Part shown: one piece after another, positions 11,720 through 20,822 of the stretch
Layout of the letters: every line of letters begins with the position of its first letter
Position numbering within the stretch: the stretch's first letter is position 1
Assembly: GCA_003224235.1 (NCBI GenBank)
Contig: QHYU01000137.1
Location: 1-64,000 of the forward strand
Length of the DNA stretch: 64,000 bases
Direction: 5' to 3'
DNA from: Acidobacteriota bacterium
GTDB taxonomy: Bacteria; Acidobacteriota; Terriglobia; Acidiferrales; UBA7541
Notes under the pieces: generated by a model
Told to the model about the DNA's origin: nothing
The model's database searches: none
The model's input: the letters and a program-made list of their open reading frames with translations, nothing else
Program-made: the position numbers and the translations under genes

Positions 11720-11995
11720 ACTCGTGCTGGAGAAGAGAGAACTTAACGCAGAGGCGCGGAGAGCGCAGAGAAGACACAGGAACGCAAGGACCGGAAGCAG
11801 ACGAGGAAAGCGGAAGAACGAAACGAGGAATGGAAGACATCAAAATGAAAATCTCCAGACTGGAGGGAACCGAGCGGACGAAGACTGCGTATCTCAAGTA
11901 GAATCGGCGGGAACGCAGGTCTATCTAGTGGAATGGTTGGCCCGCCGCATCCCACCGTATGGGGATGCGCGGGAGCTAAGCCGCAAGGCCATCGC
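11720..11995. other. Non-coding spacer between frd promoter and permease pair 2
   Basis: The spacer holds a purine-rich block at about 11739-11820 (AACGCAGAGGCGCGGAGAGC and continuation) of a type related to the CTCTGTG/CTCTGCG blocks near 48365-48395 and 51305-51345. No gene is supported. The in-frame extension upstream of 11996 lacks permease similarity. Confidence 0.5.
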
Positions 11996-13258
11996 ATGGC
12001 CGTTCATTTTTACGTCCGCGACGTCTTCCGCCAGACCGTGCAGACACTCTGGTCACACAAACTGCGCAGTTTTCTGACTATGTTTGGGATCACCTGGGGT
12101 GTGATGTCGCTGCTGCTTCTGGGCTCGGTGGGGGAAGGATTTCGCATCGGGCAGCGGCGGCGGCTATCGCAGCTCGGCACGGATCTGGTCTTCGTTTTCG
12201 GCGGGCGCGTTTCCTCGACCTCGGGGGCCGGGCAGACCGAACGCCAAGTGCAGCTCACCGAGGAAGACTGCCGGCTGATCGTGAGCGAATGCCCGCTGGT
12301 GCGCGCCTGCTCGCCAGTACTCAGCCGGGGCAACATCCGCGCCGAGTCGGAAAGCAACAACGTTTCGTTTCAAGTGGTCGGCATTTGGCCCAACTACCAG
12401 GGGATGCGCTTCACACCGCTGGGTGACGGCCGCTTGGTCAACGCCCAGGACCTTGCGGAAGCGCGCCGGGTGGTCGTGCTAGGCGAAGAGGTGCGCAAAC
12501 AACTCTTCCCGCACGAGCGCGCCGTCGGTAAGCAGGTGCGGCTTAACCAGGTGCCGTTTGAGGTGGTGGGCACCATTGCGCGCATCGGTCGCGAAGGCCA
12601 ATCCGGCACCAACGCCCGCCTTTTGATTCCACTGGAGACCATGCGGCGCTATTTCCCGCACTCCCGCGCCGACACCAATCCCGGCGCGGTCAGCAACCTG
12701 ATCGTGCAGCCGCGCACCGCCGGCGAGCACAAGGCGGCCATCGCGCAGTACCATACGCTGCTCGCGCGCCGCTACGGCTTTGCTCCCGATGACCCCTCCG
12801 CACTCGACGAGTGGGACACCATTGAAAGTTTCAACCGCATCAACGCGATCTTCGATGCCATGGACGTGTTTCTGGGCGGAGTGGGCATTGTAACGCTGGG
12901 ACTGGGCGCGATCGGCGTGATGAACATCATGCTTGTCTGTGTGAGCGAGCGGACGCGCGAAATCGGTGTGCGCAAGGCTTTGGGCGCCACGCATCGCGAC
13001 ATCCTGCTGCAGTTTCTGCTCGAGGGGTTGGTGCTCGCCGCGCTGAGCGGCGGCGCCGGCTTGCTGCTCGGCTGGGGAATTTCGCAAGGGCTGCAAGGCT
13101 TGCCCTTTCCCGATGGTTTTGCGCCGCCCACGGTTACCTGGCGTGTGGGCCTGGTTGCCTTTGCCGTACTGACGCTGGTGGCGCTTGGAGCGGCACTGCT
13201 TCCGGCGCGTCGCGCAGCGCTTCTGCCGCCTGTCGAAGCCATCCGGGAAGAGGTCTGA
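11996..13258 (+). CDS. MacB-type ABC transporter permease without ATPase domain (pair 2, first)
   Basis: A 420-residue MacB/FtsX-type permease. The N-terminal helix is in KLRSFLTMFGITWGVMSLLLLGS, followed by a periplasmic domain and C-terminal helices from MDVFLGGVGIVTLGLGAIGVMNIM. The signature REIGVRKALGATHRD is present and the protein ends LPPVEAIREEV. ATG 11996 was chosen because homology with the 5053-6312 permease begins there (HFYVRDVFRQTVQTLWSHKLRSF beside FRDLFADTVRTLWSHKLRTF). It is evidently the paralogue of that gene. There is no adaptor gene in front of this pair, and no ATPase. Confidence 0.9.
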   Translation: MAVHFYVRDVFRQTVQTLWSHKLRSFLTMFGITWGVMSLLLLGSVGEGFRIGQRRRLSQLGTDLVFVFGGRVSSTSGAGQTERQVQLTEEDCRLIVSECPLVRACSPVLSRGNIRAESESNNVSFQVVGIWPNYQGMRFTPLGDGRLVNAQDLAEARRVVVLGEEVRKQLFPHERAVGKQVRLNQVPFEVVGTIARIGREGQSGTNARLLIPLETMRRYFPHSRADTNPGAVSNLIVQPRTAGEHKAAIAQYHTLLARRYGFAPDDPSALDEWDTIESFNRINAIFDAMDVFLGGVGIVTLGLGAIGVMNIMLVCVSERTREIGVRKALGATHRDILLQFLLEGLVLAALSGGAGLLLGWGISQGLQGLPFPDGFAPPTVTWRVGLVAFAVLTLVALGAALLPARRAALLPPVEAIREEV

Positions 13259-13262
13259 CGGC

Positions 13263-14516
13263 ATGAATACTTTCCCCGCACTGTTCACCGAAGCCTGGAA
13301 GTCGCTGCGCTTCCATGCCCGCCGCTCGATCCTGACCATGCTGGGCATCGCCTGGGGAATTGCCACGGTTGTGCTGCTGCTGGCTTACGGCACGGGGTTC
13401 GAGCGCACGGTACTGATGGCTCTGGAATCTTTCGGCACGAAAGTCATCTACGTGTTTCCCGGGCGCACCTCGCAGCAAACCGGCGGCGAAAAAGCCGGGA
13501 GACGGATCCAAGTGCAATTGGCGGACATGGAGGCAATCGCGTCGAGCGTCCCGCTGGTCAAGGCCGTCAGCCCGCAAGTCGAAGCGAACTTCAAGGTTAG
13601 CTATGGCGTGCGTTCGCAGGAATTCAAGGCGAATGGCGTTTATCCGGTCTTGGCGCGCATCCGCAAGATGGAGATCAGCGAGGGCCGGTGGCTCGACGAG
13701 ACTGACGAGCTCGAGCACGCGCGGGTCGCCGTGCTCGGCTCGGAGGTGAAGCACCGGTTATTCTCCGGGCGCCCGGCGGTCGGGGAATCGATTCGCATCG
13801 GGGGTATGAGTTTCGATGTGATCGGCGTGCTGCTAAAAAAAGTGCAGGATACCGACGAGCCGGACAGTCGCCAGGTCTACATTCCTTTCAGCGCAATGGG
13901 GCAGCTGCACGATACCCGCTACCTGAGCATGATCGCGGTGGAAGCGGAAAGCGCCGGCGCGCACGCGCAGGTCGTCCAGCAGATTCGCGAGCGGCTGGGC
14001 GAGCGGCTGAGGTTCCGGCCGTCGGACAAGCGTGCGCTTTGGGTTTGGGACGTGGTCAACACGCTCGAGGAGGTGGGGATCATCACCGGCTCGCTCAAGG
14101 TGTTGTTTGCGTTTATTGGCGCGTTGACTCTGGCAATCGGTGGCGTGGGAGTGATGAACATCATGCTGGTTTCGGTGATGCAGCGCACGCGTGAAATTGG
14201 CACGCAGAAGTCGCTCGGAGCGCGTCGCAGGCACATCCTGTTGCAATTTCTGGCCGAAGCGCTGCTGATCACGTTTGCCGGCGGCCTGATGGGCATGGCC
14301 ATCGCTTACGGGATCACCGCGGTGCTCGGGCCGCTGCCGCTATGGAGCGCCATTTATGGCGAGGAGGCCCGCGAAGGGGACCTCGTGCTGCGCATCGCCG
14401 GCTCCACCCTGGCCATTTCTACCACTATTCTCACCTTCGTTGGGCTGGCCGCGGGGTTGTGGCCGGCGGTGCGCGCCTCCCGACTCGATCCCGTTGAGGC
14501 TCTCCGTTACGAGTGA
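13263..14516 (+). CDS. MacB-type ABC transporter permease without ATPase domain (pair 2, second)
   Basis: A 417-residue permease starting 4 bp after the previous stop. It has the N-terminal helix RRSILTMLGIAWGIATVVLLLAYG, a periplasmic domain with EGRWLDETDELEHARVAVLGSEV, and C-terminal helices from LKVLFAFIGALTLAIGGVGVMN. The FtsX motif reads REIGTQKSLGARRRH and the C-terminus LDPVEALRYE. It is most like the 6348-7601 gene (same length, shared PGRTSQQTGGEKAG/PGTTSEQAGGERAG block). The two pairs therefore look like a duplicated bicistronic unit. Confidence 0.9.
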   Translation: MNTFPALFTEAWKSLRFHARRSILTMLGIAWGIATVVLLLAYGTGFERTVLMALESFGTKVIYVFPGRTSQQTGGEKAGRRIQVQLADMEAIASSVPLVKAVSPQVEANFKVSYGVRSQEFKANGVYPVLARIRKMEISEGRWLDETDELEHARVAVLGSEVKHRLFSGRPAVGESIRIGGMSFDVIGVLLKKVQDTDEPDSRQVYIPFSAMGQLHDTRYLSMIAVEAESAGAHAQVVQQIRERLGERLRFRPSDKRALWVWDVVNTLEEVGIITGSLKVLFAFIGALTLAIGGVGVMNIMLVSVMQRTREIGTQKSLGARRRHILLQFLAEALLITFAGGLMGMAIAYGITAVLGPLPLWSAIYGEEAREGDLVLRIAGSTLAISTTILTFVGLAAGLWPAVRASRLDPVEALRYE

Positions 14517-14631
14517 AATGGCAAGGCCGGAACGAACCGCCGGCCAGAGGCCTGCGCTACAAAAGCCAGCAGGAGACGGGAGCGCAGCGAACGAGACGCG
14601 GATATGAATCATGAAGGAGTGGCCGCGCCGC

Positions 14632-15153
14632 TCACTGGCCGCGGGGCAGGGATTGGAGGTAGGCGAGGAGTTCGGGACTGTCCCAGTTCTGCGGGCCAAT
14701 GATTTTGCGGGCGATACGGCCATTGCGACCGATGATGTAGGTTTCCGGGTACATCGAGGTGCCGTACTTCAGGGCGATCTTTTTCGAGGGATCGCGGTAG
14801 GTAGGGAAGTGGATCCCTTGCGCCCGGAGGAATCTGTCGTAGGCGGCGCCGTCATCGTCCACGCTGACGCCCAGCACGGTGACTCCCTGTGGCGCAAGGT
14901 GCTGTTGCAGGCGGTTCAGCGAAGGCATCTCTTCGACGCAGGGCGGGCACCAGGTGGCCCAGAAATTGAGCACCACGACCTTGCCGCGCAGGTCAGCGAG
15001 CTTGGCAGGCTTGCCGTCAAGGTCGAAGTTGAAATCATGCGGGGCGCTGCCGGCGACGCTGGGCTCGCCCTGGCGATAGGTAGGCGAGGCGAAAATCAGC
15101 ACCACGGCGGCCGCAGCCGCCAGCCCAAATCCGCCAAACAGTTTCCTCTTCAA
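14632..15153 (-). CDS. TlpA/ResA-like thiol-disulfide oxidoreductase
   Basis: A 173-residue exported thioredoxin-fold protein. The N-terminus is a signal peptide or anchor (MKRKLFGGFGLAAAAAVVLIFA). The redox motif is NFWATWCPPCVEEMPSL, followed by VTVLGVSVDDD and the cis-Pro region TSMYPETYIIGRNG. Relatives reduce disulfides in the periplasm, often for cytochrome c maturation. No cytochrome genes adjoin it, so the partner is unknown. It is convergent with the permease pair and divergent from the glycosyltransferase gene. Confidence 0.92.
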   Translation of the reverse strand: MKRKLFGGFGLAAAAAVVLIFASPTYRQGEPSVAGSAPHDFNFDLDGKPAKLADLRGKVVVLNFWATWCPPCVEEMPSLNRLQQHLAPQGVTVLGVSVDDDGAAYDRFLRAQGIHFPTYRDPSKKIALKYGTSMYPETYIIGRNGRIARKIIGPQNWDSPELLAYLQSLPRGQ

Positions 15154-15177
15154 CGATGCCGCTCCACAACCTATAAT
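15149..15177 (+). promoter_or_regulatory. Candidate promoter for the glycosyltransferase gene
   Basis: TTCAAC (15149-15154), a 17-bp spacer and a perfect TATAAT (15172-15177) lie about 65 bp before the glycosyltransferase ATG. The -35 is weak and overlaps the first codons of the divergent tlpA-like gene. Confidence 0.45.
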
Positions 15178-15244
15178 ATCGCGTTGTTCCAGTTCCGCGC
15201 GAGCCGATTTGCCTATTCGGTTTCCCTCAGTTGGCTATAAGACA

Positions 15245-16264
15245 ATGACCCTTGCCGGCAGCGTTTCGGCGATCGTTCCGGCCCGCGACGAGCAGGCCAC
15301 GATTGCGCGCGCGGTCCTCTCGCTCGCGGCGCAACCGGAAATCGGCGAGATCATTGTGATCAACGACCAGTCCACCGACGGCACGCGGGCGATTCTGGAG
15401 GAGCTGGCCGCCAGTGTGCCAAAGCTCCGAGTGCTCGAAACGCAGCAGTTGCCCGCCGGTTGGGTGGGGAAGAACTACGCGGTCTCGCTGGGTGCCGCCC
15501 AGGCTCGGGGCGACTGGCTGCTGTTTACCGACGCGGATGCGGTGCACCTGGAGGGCTCGACGGCGCGGGCGCTGCGGGATGCGGCGACATCCGGCGCCGC
15601 GCTCGTGTCGTATTCACCAGAGCAGGAGATGCGCACCTGGTGGGAACGCGCCGTGATTCCGATTGTTTATGCCCGCTTAGCGCGGAAGTTTTCTTATGAC
15701 GCGGTGAACGACCCGAGCTCGCCCGCCGCGGCGGCTAACGGCCAATACCTGTTGATCCGCCGCGACGTGTACGAAGCCATCGGTGGTCACCGCAGTGTTG
15801 CCGGCGAAGTGCTCGAGGACGTGGCGCTGGCGCGCCGCGCCAAGCAGGCCGGTTATGCGCTGCATTTCGCGCCGGGGCAGGGGATCGCGCGCGTGCGGAT
15901 GTACCGCTCGTTCGCTGGGATGTGGCAGGGCTGGACGAAGAACCTCTATCCGCTGGTTGGCGGCTCCGCTGGCGCGGTGGCGTGGGAGCTCGTCGCGGTC
16001 ATCCCCTGGATTCCTCTGGGGCTGCTCCTGTTCGGATGGCTGCATTGGACCTTTCCGGCGCTCGGACTGGCGCTGCTCTGTGGACGGCTCGCGGCCTACG
16101 CCGCAGCGCTGCGCCGGAATCATTTTCCCCTCTCTAGCATCTTATATTACGTACTGGCAGTGTGCCTGTACTCGTCGGTGTTGCTGGCTTCTGCCTGGCG
16201 CTACGCCCGTGGGACAGTGACCTGGAAGGGTCGCGAGTATCCGGTGGAGACGCCTGGCAGGTGA
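15245..16264 (+). CDS. Family 2 glycosyltransferase with C-terminal membrane segments
   Basis: A 339-residue GT2 enzyme. The GT-A core begins VSAIVPARDEQATIARAVLSL, has IIVINDQSTDGT, the DxD-like LLFTDADAVH, and a QVLED-like acceptor motif GEVLEDVALARRAKQAG. After about residue 245 there are hydrophobic helices (AWELVAVIPWIPLGLLLFGW and others). The LPAGWVGKNYA block resembles the CrtQ/HpnB-like branch that acts on lipids such as carotenoids or hopanoids. That substrate idea is inference. ATG 15245 is chosen because the conserved fold begins there. The pterin operon follows after 16 bp. Confidence 0.85.
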   Translation: MTLAGSVSAIVPARDEQATIARAVLSLAAQPEIGEIIVINDQSTDGTRAILEELAASVPKLRVLETQQLPAGWVGKNYAVSLGAAQARGDWLLFTDADAVHLEGSTARALRDAATSGAALVSYSPEQEMRTWWERAVIPIVYARLARKFSYDAVNDPSSPAAAANGQYLLIRRDVYEAIGGHRSVAGEVLEDVALARRAKQAGYALHFAPGQGIARVRMYRSFAGMWQGWTKNLYPLVGGSAGAVAWELVAVIPWIPLGLLLFGWLHWTFPALGLALLCGRLAAYAAALRRNHFPLSSILYYVLAVCLYSSVLLASAWRYARGTVTWKGREYPVETPGR

Positions 16265-16280
16265 TACTCTTCTAAAAATA

Positions 16281-16748
16281 ATGATCTATCTCACCCGCAA
16301 AATCGAGTTTTCAGCATCGCACCTCTACCACAACCCCGCGTTTTCAGCGGAGGAGAACCGGCGCGTCTTCGGGAAGTGCAATAACCCTCACGGTCATGGG
16401 CACAACTACGTGCTCGAGGTCACTGTCGCGGGCACGCCCGACCCAAACACCGGGATGGTGCTGGACCTGAAAGAGCTAAAGGAGATCCTGCAGCGCGAGA
16501 TCATCGAGCGCATGGACCATCGCTTCCTGAATTACGAAGTGCCCGAACTCGCTGGACAGATCCCCACCTGCGAGAATATTGCCGCGGTGATCTGGAAGCT
16601 GCTCGACCCGAAGATCACCGAGGGCACGCTGCACCGCGTGCGACTCTACGAGACACCTGACTTGTTTGTGGATTGCTACGGTGATTCGGAAAGCGGTCTA
16701 GAAAACGCCCAGGAAAGTGTCTGGGAAAACGAAGGAGGGGCGCGATGA
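16281..16748 (+). CDS. 6-pyruvoyl-tetrahydropterin synthase family protein (first copy)
   Basis: A 155-residue PTPS/QueD-family enzyme. The zinc and catalytic motif reads SASHLYHN ... GKCNNPHGHGHNY, with catalytic Cys and the HGHGH zinc ligands, followed by GMVLDLKELK, MDHRFLN, PTCENIA and the C-terminal VRLYET glutamate. The spacing CNNPxGHGHNY matches animal-type PTPS more than E. coli QueD (CGRLHGH). It would therefore convert 7,8-dihydroneopterin triphosphate (the FolE product) to 6-pyruvoyl-tetrahydropterin, though a QueD-like reaction cannot be excluded. It overlaps the next gene by ATGA. Confidence 0.87.
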   Translation: MIYLTRKIEFSASHLYHNPAFSAEENRRVFGKCNNPHGHGHNYVLEVTVAGTPDPNTGMVLDLKELKEILQREIIERMDHRFLNYEVPELAGQIPTCENIAAVIWKLLDPKITEGTLHRVRLYETPDLFVDCYGDSESGLENAQESVWENEGGAR

Positions 16749-17167
16749 AGATTCACCTGTCGCGCCGGTATTCCTTTGCCGCCTCGCACCGGCTGCACAA
16801 CCCGCGGCTCAGCGCAGAACAGAACCAGCGACTCTACGGGAAGTGCAATAACCCGTACGGGCACGGGCATAACTACGTGGTTGAGGTGACGGTCTCGGGC
16901 CGGGTGGACCCGGCCACGGGGATGGTTGCGCACCTGGGGAAACTAGATGAGTTCGTCGCACGCGAAGTGCTGGAGACGTTTGATCACAAGAATCTGAACG
17001 AAGAGATCGCGACGTTTCGCGAGCGCGTACCGACCACTGAGAATCTATGCATCGAGATTTACAACCGCCTGCGCGACTTTCCGGGCGCGCGCCTCGAGCG
17101 CGTGCGGCTGGAAGAGACGAGTTTGAATACTTTTGAATATTCCGGGGAACGCCAAGGGAGCCGCTGA
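16745..17167 (+). CDS. 6-pyruvoyl-tetrahydropterin synthase family protein (second copy)
   Basis: A 140-residue paralogue of the preceding gene: [51 protein letters not shown] and RVRLEET are all present, so it should be active. It starts in an ATGA overlap with the first copy and ends in a TGATG overlap with folE. This indicates tight translational coupling and perhaps fixed stoichiometry. Why two copies are kept is unclear: a heteromer or two different pterin reactions are both possible. Confidence 0.87.
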   Translation: MKIHLSRRYSFAASHRLHNPRLSAEQNQRLYGKCNNPYGHGHNYVVEVTVSGRVDPATGMVAHLGKLDEFVAREVLETFDHKNLNEEIATFRERVPTTENLCIEIYNRLRDFPGARLERVRLEETSLNTFEYSGERQGSR

Positions 17168-17784
17168 TGACCAAGCCAAGCGAAGAACTGCTGATCGAAT
17201 CTGGCAAGACGCAAACAGGCGGCGAGTCCATCACGGAAATGATGCGTCGCATGCTCGCCATGATCGGCGAGGATCCCAACCGCGAAGGGCTCCGCAAGAC
17301 GCCGGAGCGCTTTGAGAAGGCGCTGCGCTACCTGACTAGCGGCTATCACCAGGACCCGGAGAGGATTCTGAACGGGGCGATGTTCAGCGTCTGCTACGAC
17401 GAGATGGTGGTGGTGAAGGACATTGAGCTGTTCAGCCTGTGCGAGCACCATCTCCTGCCTTTCTTCGGCAAGTGCCACGTGGCCTATATTCCCAGTAAGA
17501 AGGTTATCGGGCTGAGCAAAATCCCCCGGCTAGTCAATATGTTTGCGCGCCGCCTACAGATCCAGGAGCGGCTGACCAGCCAGATCGCCGAGACCATTCA
17601 GCAGAGGATCAGCCCAGAGGGAGTAGGCGTGATCATTGAGGCGCGCCACCTGTGCATGGTGATGCGCGGCGTGGAGAAGCAGCACTCGCAAGCGGTCACC
17701 AGCGCCATGCTGGGCGTCTTCCGCGAGTCCAAGCAAACGCGCGACGAATTCCTGGCGCTGATCCGGCCCAGCAAATCCTGGTAG
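17167..17784 (+). CDS. folE: GTP cyclohydrolase I
   Basis: A 205-residue FolE enzyme converting GTP to 7,8-dihydroneopterin triphosphate, the substrate of both upstream PTPS proteins. Signature stretches are [62 protein letters not shown] and the second zinc Cys in [15 protein letters not shown]. The ATG shares its A with the stop codon of the upstream gene. Length and motifs are typical of the type IA enzyme. Folate, biopterin and other pterin routes all start here. Confidence 0.95.
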   Translation: MTKPSEELLIESGKTQTGGESITEMMRRMLAMIGEDPNREGLRKTPERFEKALRYLTSGYHQDPERILNGAMFSVCYDEMVVVKDIELFSLCEHHLLPFFGKCHVAYIPSKKVIGLSKIPRLVNMFARRLQIQERLTSQIAETIQQRISPEGVGVIIEARHLCMVMRGVEKQHSQAVTSAMLGVFRESKQTRDEFLALIRPSKSW

Positions 17785-17848
17785 GAGGGGCACTCTTGCC
17801 TGTCCTGGCACCGGGTGGCGCCAGGAGGGAGATTCGTGGTCCAAATCC

Positions 17849-17877
17849 TTTACACGCGCCTGGCCCTGTGCTAGCAT
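17849..17877 (+). promoter_or_regulatory. Sigma70-like promoter for rpsO
   Basis: TTTACA (17849-17854), a 17-bp spacer and TAGCAT (17872-17877) precede rpsO and leave a leader of about 50 bases. A CCTGGC/GCCAGG hairpin at 17803-17824 lies between folE and this promoter and may end the pterin transcript. Confidence 0.5.
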
Positions 17878-17935
17878 TTTAATGTTGAAGAGGAGACGAA
17901 GAAAGGGCTGAAGAGGGCACGACTGAGGGGGCGAC

Positions 17936-18196
17936 TTGAGAGAAGCCAAGTCAGGGTTGATCGAGCAATATCGCACGCACGCCAAGGACACCGGCTCGCC
18001 AGAGGTACAGATTGCACTGCTCAGCGAGCGAATCAACTATCTGACCTCACATCTGAAGTCGCACATGAAGGATCACGCCTCGCGGCGAGGATTGATCATG
18101 ATGGTCAATAAGCGCCGGCGGCTGCTGGATTACCTCAATCGTCGTGACCCGGATCGGTATCGCGAGATTGTTGAACGCCTTAGCTTGCGCAAATAG
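17936..18196 (+). CDS. rpsO: 30S ribosomal protein S15
   Basis: An 86-residue S15 protein with the canonical [19 protein letters not shown] and [15 protein letters not shown] stretches and the C-terminal [16 protein letters not shown]. It binds 16S rRNA in the central domain. The start is TTG (17936), four bases after GAGGGGG, since no ATG or GTG fits the conserved N-terminus. It lies upstream of pnp, the standard bacterial order. Confidence 0.95.
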   Translation: MREAKSGLIEQYRTHAKDTGSPEVQIALLSERINYLTSHLKSHMKDHASRRGLIMMVNKRRRLLDYLNRRDPDRYREIVERLSLRK

Positions 18197-18268
18197 CCCG
18201 GAAGCCCGGGAGGCTTCGCGGCGCGCAATCGAAAGCTCCGAACCCCTGCGGGGGTCGTACGAGAGTCC

Positions 18269-18305
18269 AGCGACCGTGTGGCGCGATCGCCCGGTCGCTT
18301 TTTTT
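18269..18305 (+). terminator. Rho-independent terminator after rpsO
   Basis: A perfect 8-bp stem AGCGACCG (18269-18276) / CGGTCGCT (18292-18299) with a 15-base loop is followed by a T run to 18305. It can separate rpsO from pnp or attenuate read-through. A CCCC-TGCG-GGGG hairpin lies just upstream (18243-18254). Confidence 0.75.
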
Positions 18306-18440
18306 GTGACTTTTTCGGGTTCCGCCTCGCCGAAACCTTCGCTCTCTTTCACACGAGAATTGGAACTTCCAACTCGCATTTGACTTGCTTCCGGCCCCTC
18401 CTCGAACCTTCGGGGCCGGGAAGCGAAAGGAATTGTAATT

Positions 18441-20573
18441 ATGTCGCAGCCAGCACCCCATAGCGTAAGCGTTGAAATCGGCGGACGTACACTCGCCCTC
18501 GAAACAGGAAAAATCGCTAAGCAGGCCAATGGCGCCGTGGTAGCGCGTTATGGCGATACGGTTGTGCTAGCCACCGCCTGCATGGAGAATAAGCCCAACG
18601 AAAAAGATTTTCTTCCCCTTACCGTGGACTATCGCGAGTACACCTATTCGGCGGGAAAAATTCCCGGCGGTTTCTTCAAGCGTGAGGGCCGCCCCTCGGA
18701 GCGCGAAATCCTGACCTCACGGCTGATTGACCGGCCGCTCCGGCCGCTTTTCCCGGAGTCCTGGCGCAATGAGACGCAGGTCGTGGGCATGGTGCTCTCA
18801 GCCGACAGCGAGAACGACCCCGACGTGATCGCGGTCACCGCGGCTTCCGCTGCGGTCTATTGCTCGGACCTCCCATTTACCAAACCCATCGCCGCGGTGC
18901 GCGTTGGCTTGCTCAATGGGCAGCTCGTGGCCAACCCCACTGTCGCCGAGCAGAAGACCAGCCTGCTGAACATCGTCGTCGCAGGCAGCGAAGATGCCAT
19001 CGTGATGGTCGAGGCAGGTTCGCTCGAGGTTTCGGAGGAGACGGTGGCAGACGCGTTGCAGTTCGGCCACGATCAGGTGCGCAAGATCATCGCCGTCATC
19101 CGCGAGCTCCACTCCAAGATCAATCCCAGCAAGGTGGAGGTGGCGCCGCTGCCGTTCGATCAGGAGCTGGCCAAACAAATTGAACGGCAGTACGGCGAGC
19201 GCTTGCACGACGCGCTCGACACCGCGAAGTATCCCAAGAAGGAAAGCTACCGCCGCGTGGGCGCGCTTCGGGAGGAGCTGCTGGCTACCATTCCGGAAGA
19301 GGAAGAGGAGCGTCGGCAGCTTGCTGACCGCGCCTTCGAGCGCCTGCGGGAGAAATATTTCCGCGAAGACATCCTGCATCGCCATCGCCGGCCGGACGGG
19401 CGCGCATTCGACCAAGTTCGCACGATCACCTGCGAAGTGGGCCTGCTGCCGCGCGTACACGGCTCGGCGCTGTTTACCAGGGGCGAAACCCAGGCGCTCG
19501 CCACGGTCACGCTTGGCACCAAGGAAGACATGCAGCGCCTTGACCTGCTCTTCGAGGAAGAGGCTTTCAAGCGCTTCATGCTGCACTACAACTTCCCGCC
19601 ATTTTCGGTCGGCGAGGTGAAGTTCTTGCGGGGGCCGGGGCGCCGTGAAATCGGCCACGGGGCGCTGGCCGAACGCGCGTTGTTGAACTTGCTGCCGCCG
19701 GAAGCCGACTTTCCCTACGCCATGCGCCTGGTATCAGACATCCTGGAGTCGAACGGATCCTCATCGATGGCGACGGTGTGCGGTGGCTCGCTGGCGTTAA
19801 TGGACGCCGGTGTGCCCATCCGCTCGGCCTGCGCCGGGATCGCCATGGGCCTGGTGGTGGAAGGAGACAACGCCGCGATCCTCACCGACATCGCCGGCGC
19901 AGAAGACCACTACGGCGACATGGACTTCAAGGTTGCCGGGACGCGCACCGGCATTACCGCGCTGCAGATGGATATCAAGGTCGGCGGGATCACCATCGCC
20001 CTGATGCGCCAGGCGCTCGAGCAGGCCCGCAAGGCGCGTTTGCAGATTCTGGACATCATGGACCAGACGCTCAGCTCGGCCCGCGCGACGATTTCCAGCT
20101 TCGCCCCGCGCCTCTTCCAGCTTACGATCCCCACCGACAAGATCCGCGACCTGATCGGTCCCGGCGGCAAGAAGATTCGCTCGATCATCGAAGCCACCGG
20201 CGTCAAAATCGACGTGATGGATGACGGTAAAGTGCACGTCTTCGCCACCAACGGCGACTCCGCCGAGGCAGCGCTACAGATGATCCGCGAGGTCACCGCC
20301 ACCGCCGAGGTCGGCAAGACTTACCTCGGCAAGGTCGTGCGCCTGGCCGAATTCGGCGCCTTTGTCGAGATCTTTCCCGGCACGGATGGGCTGCTTCACA
20401 TCAGCGAGATTGCTGAGCAGCGCATCCGCGACGTCCGCGACGAACTCAAGCTGGGCGATCAAGTGCTGGTGAAGGTGCTTTCGATCGAGGGCAATAAGAT
20501 TCGCCTCTCCCGCAAGGCGCTGCTCCGCGAGCAGCGGGATAAACAGCGCCGCGAAACCGGCGGCAGGCAATAG
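18441..20573 (+). CDS. pnp: Polynucleotide phosphorylase
   Basis: A 710-residue 3'-5' exoribonuclease using phosphate. Two RNase PH domains are visible: YGDTVVLATACM ... SAGKIPGGFFKREGRPSE, and ALFTRGETQALATVTLG ... LVSDILESNGSSSMATVCG. A helical linker lies between them. Then come a KH domain (LIGPGGKKIRSIIEATG) and an S1 domain (VGKTYLGKVVRLAEFGAFVEIF). The length is normal and GAAAGGAATT gives the ribosome site. It shares the region with rpsO and may be transcribed by read-through of the terminator between them. Confidence 0.96.
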   Translation: MSQPAPHSVSVEIGGRTLALETGKIAKQANGAVVARYGDTVVLATACMENKPNEKDFLPLTVDYREYTYSAGKIPGGFFKREGRPSEREILTSRLIDRPLRPLFPESWRNETQVVGMVLSADSENDPDVIAVTAASAAVYCSDLPFTKPIAAVRVGLLNGQLVANPTVAEQKTSLLNIVVAGSEDAIVMVEAGSLEVSEETVADALQFGHDQVRKIIAVIRELHSKINPSKVEVAPLPFDQELAKQIERQYGERLHDALDTAKYPKKESYRRVGALREELLATIPEEEEERRQLADRAFERLREKYFREDILHRHRRPDGRAFDQVRTITCEVGLLPRVHGSALFTRGETQALATVTLGTKEDMQRLDLLFEEEAFKRFMLHYNFPPFSVGEVKFLRGPGRREIGHGALAERALLNLLPPEADFPYAMRLVSDILESNGSSSMATVCGGSLALMDAGVPIRSACAGIAMGLVVEGDNAAILTDIAGAEDHYGDMDFKVAGTRTGITALQMDIKVGGITIALMRQALEQARKARLQILDIMDQTLSSARATISSFAPRLFQLTIPTDKIRDLIGPGGKKIRSIIEATGVKIDVMDDGKVHVFATNGDSAEAALQMIREVTATAEVGKTYLGKVVRLAEFGAFVEIFPGTDGLLHISEIAEQRIRDVRDELKLGDQVLVKVLSIEGNKIRLSRKALLREQRDKQRRETGGRQ

Positions 20574-20700
20574 CCGTTGGCAGCACCCGGGCCCTATCCC
20601 ACGCGCTACTCATAGCGCTGGCCCGGGCCGTGGGGTCATTCGAATGCCGAGGGCGCCGCGTTTGCCTCGGCCTTACACGCTCAAGTCTAGAGGGAACAAG

Positions 20701-20735
20701 AAAGCGGCCCAGTGATTGGCGCTGGGCCGCTTTTC
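20701..20735. terminator. Bidirectional terminator between pnp and the CADD-like gene
   Basis: An 11-bp perfect stem AAGCGGCCCAG (20702-20712) / CTGGGCCGCTT (20722-20732) has T-rich flanks on both strands, so it can end both converging transcripts. A second stem CCCGGGCC/GGCCCGGG lies nearer pnp (20586-20593 and 20620-20627). Confidence 0.8.
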
Positions 20736-20822
20736 TTCTGGTATAGAGAAAATCCCTCGCCGAACTGGATTGCAGTCTACCAACGACGCGGAGCGGCAAG
20801 AAAGCCTATCCTGCGTGCCATT

